Positions 59,160-64,000 of a DNA stretch of 64,000 nucleotides are shown one piece after another. The notes beneath the pieces were generated by a model, which searched no databases, had not been told where the DNA came from, and saw only the letters and a program-made list of their open reading frames with translations. Made by a program: the position numbers and the translations under genes. This DNA comes from Symsagittifera roscoffensis (Eukaryota > Xenacoelomorpha > Acoela > Convolutidae). The stretch covers positions 92,851,845-92,915,844 of the forward strand of contig NC_087062.1 in the NCBI RefSeq assembly GCF_963678635.1, written 5' to 3'. Every line of letters begins with the position of its first letter. Positions within the stretch are counted from its first letter, which is position 1.

Positions 59160-62002
59160 TCAATAATAATGACACAACACAATAAATTTCACAAGATTTT
59201 ATTAAATAGTGACCACGAATCCCTTTATGTTATCAGAGTACAGCTTGTATATAATTTGTTCACACCAACCGATTATCGGTCGTAAGATTTGAGAACTAGC
59301 ACAATATGATGTTATTAGTCAATTTAAAAGATAGTGTACTCACTACCCAATCAAGCACAGTTTATGTAGATTTAAAATCAAAAACAAAAAGAAAAAAACA
59401 TATTATATTTAATGATAGAATATGAATACTTCTATGAAAAAAAAACGTATGTGTTTTGTACTTTTAGTCGGTCGCAGTACAATAGTCGAACTCGTCTTTT
59501 AAAGAAAAAGCTTTCCCTGCTCGGTGCTGCACCAAACAGACAAAACTTTGAAGGCAGTAATTTTCTCAGATGGGCATCTATTGCACCCACCGAGTACTGT
59601 GTTACCTATCTGCCTTCGGACTGCCCGAGCTAGACCTACTAAAATCCTCAGGGCAGTCACTTTTCGTAAAAACGTATTGGGTTCCAATCCTTACCAATGA
59701 ATTACGCTCTTTTTAGGTTAGACTTAGTGTAACGAATATCCGAGCTCGGTCCTGTTTTGTTTTGGTCTGGTCTTTATTGAAAGGCAAGTTACCAGTGCAG
59801 TCACTGATTCCTAGCCTGTCTGCTAATAACCTAATACCTCTCACTGTAATCTTATTTTTTGTTTGCCTAAGTCCTTTAATAAAATAATACCCCTCCGGAT
59901 TGGCAAAAATAAGACCCTTCCGGATTGGCAAAATTGAGGCCCCTCCGGATTGGGACCCCTCTGATTTAGCAAGTATAAGACCCCTCCGGATTGGGACCCC
60001 TCCGAATTTGAAAAAAAAATTGGACCCCTCCCGATTGGGAGCCCTCTGGTTTTGTAAAAGTAGCTTTTCGGAGATTTCCTTGATTTTCAACCTATACCCC
60101 TCCGGATACGTTCTCCGACGCTATTATGCTGTTTGAATTAACTAGGAAGGGTATGTGATCCTTTCCTAGACCCTTCCGGATTGAAGTTAAGCCTCTTATT
60201 TGACAATTCACGCTAACGGTGAAGGGTCTTATCGCTAGCCTAATTTCGGCTCTATCAATGATTTCCGGTGCCTTAAGCCCTCCCTATTCTTCTAGAACAG
60301 CTTAAAATTGCCTTATTTAACCGTTTCTGCCCTTTCGTAGGGGTGTAAGAGCTTTCCAAAAAAAATTTATAAAACGTGAGGTGTCTGCCTTCGCGAATTG
60401 GTGAATTTGCTAAAAACAATCTCAAAAATTTTTTCACGCTTACTGTTTTGAAAAAATTTTGTCCCTATCAGTAAGCTTAGCTAATTTCTGATCTATTGGT
60501 ACCAAGATCAACTGAATCTGTCCAGTAGTTCCAAAGTTGTTAACCAAAACGTCGTTTTTCTAAAGTCAAGAAATTTCTCTCTTATAGGTTCCGCCTAACT
60601 TTTTCCGCAATTCTGTTCTTTTCGACCTAAAAATTATTGATCCGAGCTCAAAAGGCCTATACTCTTCTAGTTCAATGCAAAAGACCCGATCTAAAAGGCT
60701 TTAGTTGAAAACATTTGTGAAAAACTATGCTACCTGGACCCGTCCGGATTGATGAATCCACCAAATCAAACACGTTAAGTTCGATTTCTCTGCAACCCGG
60801 AAGGCTTTCGGGATGCGAGTTTTAGAATCTGTAGATTCATTAGTGGATGTTGTCCGAACAACTATTTTTACTGTCCTAAGTCAAAAATTTCAAAAGTTTT
60901 CCGAATTTATAATGTTCCGTTTTCTCACAAAACACGAAAATTCGGTTTTTGGTACCAAAATAGTTCCAACCACTTCCGGACTAAACTTAACCGGTTCTGT
61001 ATATTATAGTAGTGCAGTTACGATATAACACAGTAATTTAGCGCTTTATCCTTTTCGAAAATATCGATGTCTCAAAAATCGCGATTTGTGGGGGGATCCA
61101 AATATCGCTATTTCACCCTAAAAACCGGTCTGCTTTCTGTGTTTTTCACCGAAAAACGATATAGGAGTATTAATATAGGCTATATAAGTAATAATATTAG
61201 TAATACTATACCCCTCCGGGTTTGTTTAATATCCGAATTAAGGTGCTTAACTCGGATAGTCGCAGTTCGGTGAAGGGTCACTACAGTGCAGCACTGTCGA
61301 GCCCCCCACAGATTACTATCTTAATTTTTGTACCAAAAGGGATACAAAACTTGTTAACGATACGCAACAGTCGATTGTTGCTGTCGTTGAGTCCCTTCTT
61401 GTCGCTCCTTGTACTGCTTGCCGGATCAGTCTTCTCCCAAGACCCCTCCGGATTGAGCGCAAATCAGCTGACCCTTCCGGATTGAGCGCAATTTATCATT
61501 AACGTGCTTAAATGCTCAAATAACCCTACATTACAAGCCTCACAAACGGGCCACAAATTGATCGTAACAATCCTGACTGATATAAATGCCTGTAACAACA
61601 ATATATCTATCAACAACAAACGGGGGGTCGGATCACATCTTGTCTGGGGGGATGATTTCTACTGATTTTTTACTTTTTTTTTTACTGTTTTTGGTTTTTT
61701 CGGTTATTTTTTGATCTTTTTTTGTTTTTCTTGGGTACTATACTACTTTTTGTTTGGTTTTGTATATATCTTTAAGTGTTTTTGGTCACGGGTCGCGAAT
61801 CCCCCCACCCTTCCTGGTTCGTGAATTTTTGGTCTTAACTAGGTTAAAAAGCTATTCACGTTAATCCTAGCCTTCTGCCCGCGGGTTTTGGCCTTTTAAG
61901 GGCGTTAATGTGAGCATCCGCTCGGCGGGAGTGCTCGTTACCGGTTCTACCGGTCATGATGTTAAAAAAGAATAACACCCAGGAGCGCCATAAAAATATA
62001 TA
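59160..62002 (-). other. Gypsy leader (5' untranslated region) with repeated CCGGATT motifs
   Basis: About 2.85 kb between the LTR and gag, unusually long for Gypsy elements. The motif CCCCTCCGGATTGG and close variants recurs about 14 times, most densely at 59,889-60,190, again near 60,729, 61,209, 61,440 and 61,471. The frame 59,713-60,090 on the - strand is open only because it runs through these repeats. A T-rich stretch lies at 61,655-61,760. Part of this may be a separate insertion; I see no coding sequence. Confidence 0.6.
61976..61990 (-). promoter_or_regulatory. Possible primer-binding site (tRNA-Asn-like)
   Basis: On the element strand TGGCGCTCCTGGGTG lies 12 bases inside the 5' LTR. 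Its complement CACCCAGGAGCGCCA agrees at 13 of 15 positions with the 3' end of animal tRNA-Asn (CACCCAGGGACG plus CCA) as I remember it. The 12-base gap is longer than usual. Confidence 0.45.
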
Positions 62003-62914
62003 TGTAACATTCGCCCGGAAGATACATATCGACGGAAAATAAAAATAGGTTCTAAGACGACTGGCTAACGTCTAAACAGAGCTCTACATGCTTTCCACCG
62101 TTTCTACCAAGCCAGTTCTTTTGGTGGTCTTTCTAACATCGGTTCGAAAAAAACGTTACTGCTTTCGGCTTCAGTCAAAACACTCAAATTAACTAGATTA
62201 CATGCAGAAATAGTGAGCTCATGGCTGGGTCTCAGTATCCCCAGACCACGAGGCCACTCCTAAAATCAAGGCTACCACTATTTATTGAATTGATATTGTT
62301 TTTGCTCAGTAGATAAAAGTCATCATCTCCATCGAAGGTGGATCAACCCTTTCCCCCAACTCCTAGCTTCTCATCCTAGCAAAATGACTTCAGATGTTAA
62401 TTAAATTCAATTCAGTACATAATAGGGAAGCTTAAAGTTTGTATAAAATGATATAAGTTCCAGTCCCGAGACCGCTCCGAATTCTTGAAACCGGGGAAAT
62501 AAGACCCTTATCTTCCTTCCGTAAGGCTGTCTTCCACCCTTCACCGTTGTTCGCAACGGCCTTGCAACTATTGTAGCGACACAATAGTTGCAACTCGGAA
62601 CGGTCTCTGCTAACTCTGCAATTTGTTGTTGTTTTCCAATCACAGTTTTTGTCGTTATCGCTGTCGCAACTAATGTTGTTGTGTTTATTTCAGTTTTTTC
62701 TCCAAAATGGCCGTTTTTGACGTTTCTTAGAATTGTTACGTCATCAATTCGAATTTTTTAAATTTAGGAATTTCCGAATCCTTCAGCCTTCACAATTTGT
62801 CCAATCGTTCGAATAACGCTCTTATTCCTTCAAAACCGCCAATTCGGAAGTTTTGCTGCTAAAAACTCGAAATTGCTGCGTCTGCATTTTGGTCCATTCT
62901 GATCGAATGTCACA
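62003..62914 (-). repeat. Gypsy 5' LTR
   Basis: 912 bp, ends TGTAACATTC and GAATGTCACA. In the first ~165 bases it differs from the 3' LTR at about 10 positions, while the two 3' LTR copies differ from each other at about one. Its outer edge abuts LINE sequence. The internal hairpin seen in the 3' LTRs is degraded here (CCGAATTCTTGAAACCGG). Confidence 0.87.
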
Positions 62915-63241
62915 CTTCTTTGTACGTTTCAAAGATCTTTTGATAGTTGATCAGCCTTGGGTGCCAGATTAAGTTCGCAAATTCAAGGTGTGGCCTTATT
63001 AAGCGTTTGTAGATGTTTAAAAATTTTTGTTCGTGACTTTAGTGAAGCTTTTCTTAATTACTGCTATCATGCCGTTTGTCTTATTGGCTTTTTTAGTGAT
63101 GTGTGTTTCGAATGTCAGTTTGTTGTCAAGCCAGATACCCAGGTCTTTTTCAAAGTGCACTTCTTTAATGTTTTTGCCATTGATTTTTTTAAAATCCTCT
63201 CCATATCCAATTTCCTGGTTCCTATTGTCATGTGAACACAT
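62915..63241 (-). pseudogene. L2/CR1-type LINE, post-RT region
   Basis: LGIWLDNKLTFETHITKKANKT is the conserved segment following the RT in L2/CR1/Jockey-group ORF2 (usually DLG...s..l.f..hi......k). The frame is shifted relative to the RT at about 63,236, and a stop precedes the HPRLINYQKIFETYK stretch that abuts the LTR. The continuation of this protein is at 47,066 and leftward. Confidence 0.85.
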
Positions 63242-63757
63242 TTGTCGATATTAAATGACAAAAGACTTTGGCCTGACCAAGTTTCTAGTGATTGTAAATC
63301 TTCATGTATGCGTGTTACATCCAATTTGTTCTCAATTTGACGGTATGATTTCGCATCGTCAGCAAACAGATATATTTTTGACGCTTTTTTGTCCGGCATT
63401 GTGTTGATGTATATCAAAAACAGTACTGGGCCAAGTACTGAACCCTGGGGTATCCCACTTTTTACTGGCTGCCATGAGGATCTTGAGTCGTTAATTACCA
63501 CTCTCTGTTGTCGTCCCGAAAGAAAGTCTGTTATCCAGTACAAGGTTCTTCCAGTTACTCCATACTGTCTAAGAACTCCGATTAGTCTTTTGTGTGGTAC
63601 CGAATCGAAGGCTTTCTTAAAGTCCAAGTATATCACGTCGACATTTTCATGTTTGTCCATTGCCCTGGTGAAGTCATCAATTACTTTCAGGAGTTGTAGG
63701 TTCAGTGAACGTCCAGATCGAAAACCGTATTGTGCATTTGTTATTAGCCCTTCGCGG
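63115..63757 (-). pseudogene. L2/CR1-type LINE reverse transcriptase
   Basis: Non-LTR RT core in order: NAQYGFRSGRS upstream of the start of the longest open stretch, YLDFKKAFDSVPH (first catalytic Asp), SGIPQGSVLGPVLFLIYIN, and YLFADDAKSY with the FADD catalytic pair. All key residues are present. The endonuclease and RT N-terminus are missing; homology ends at about 63,757. The AQYGF start agrees with 5' truncation, common for LINEs. Confidence 0.92.
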
Positions 63758-64000
63758 CGATAACCGGCTCAAAATTTCGTATAGAGTACTACCCTCTGTT
63801 GGCAAGCTCACAACACGTTGGCGCGGTTTCGGCGGTCACTATTATGCAGCTTGATTTTATACTGCTTGAAAAAAAAAATCAATCTTTAAATTCATGGGCT
63901 CTATTTTCAAAAAATAGAACTGAAGCGTTTTCGGCATTCTTATCAAAATAGGCTAATTGAAGAAAAATGACGAAAAAATGAAAAAAAAAATTTCTTTAAA
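63758..64000. other. Non-coding right edge with dispersed repeat
   Basis: No gene. It holds a hairpin TCTATTTT-CAA-AAAATAGA (about 63,899-63,917). A segment from about 63,925 (TTTTCGGCATTCTTATCAAA) matches 32,214 and 45,984 in direct orientation, a dispersed repeat family cut by the window end. Confidence 0.6.

Noticed and set aside
59713-60090. 125-codon - strand frame as an extra gene in the Gypsy leader
   Set aside because: It reads through the CCGGATT repeats and owes its repetitive NREGS/RRGL pattern to them; no domain and no start context.
62914-62998. Perfect target-site duplication for the Gypsy provirus
   Set aside because: The flanking pentamers CTCTT and CTTCT agree at only three of five positions.

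Overview
The window is eukaryotic DNA, AT-rich and made almost entirely of mobile-element remains. I see no intact host gene, no bacterial-style operon, no RNA gene and no CRISPR array. Three element classes are recognisable by motif: a repeated type-B DNA polymerase relic (family of the organellar/viral/Polinton-type DNA_pol_B_2 proteins), Ty3/Gypsy LTR retrotransposons, and an L2/CR1-type LINE. This mix points to an invertebrate animal. The polymerase family is, as I recall it, common in cnidarian genomes (corals, Hydra), so a cnidarian is my best guess, but the window does not settle the taxon.

Region 1 (1-18.6 kb) holds five broken head-to-tail copies of the polymerase relic on the + strand (1-2256, 5302-6886, 6887-9250, 9251-12425, 15743-18609) plus a small chimeric fragment (2257-2574). 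Two arrays of a satellite with a monomer near 350-360 bp (about 3.12-5.22 kb and 12.70-15.68 kb) each sit directly upstream of a copy that begins at the polymerase N-terminus. The copies share the same catalytic-residue losses, stop codons, deletion junctions and fusion junctions, so the element was amplified after it was already dead, or as a non-autonomous unit.

Region 2 (18.6-29.7 kb) has a pair of roughly 1-kb non-coding direct repeats (19.59-20.57 and 21.90-22.93 kb). It then has a very decayed + strand Gypsy mosaic: integrase at 22.99-24.2 kb, RT and RNase H at about 25.4-26.9 kb, linker to about 27.5 kb, and a second RT piece at about 28.2-28.75 kb. Almost none of it is in open frame; it is recognisable only by comparing translations with the better preserved Gypsy on the right.

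Region 3 (29.74-64 kb) is a nested structure on the - strand. An L2/CR1 LINE (RT half at 62,915-63,760; 3' end with a pentanucleotide tail at 46,607-47,066) was split by a Gypsy provirus. The provirus has LTRs of 911-912 bp (62,003-62,914 is the 5' LTR, 47,067-47,977 the 3' LTR), a primer-binding site resembling the complement of a tRNA-Asn 3' end, a leader of nearly 2.9 kb, and gag, protease, RT, RNase H and integrase regions. A block from the 3' flank into gag was then tandemly duplicated (29,741-43,402 and 43,403-57,174), giving a second LTR (33,305-34,215) and a second pol. Inside both pol copies a ~1.5-kb internal duplication gives two RNase H regions and two integrase C-terminal regions, and a one-base insertion breaks the RT YVDD motif. 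All coding pieces are pseudogenes.
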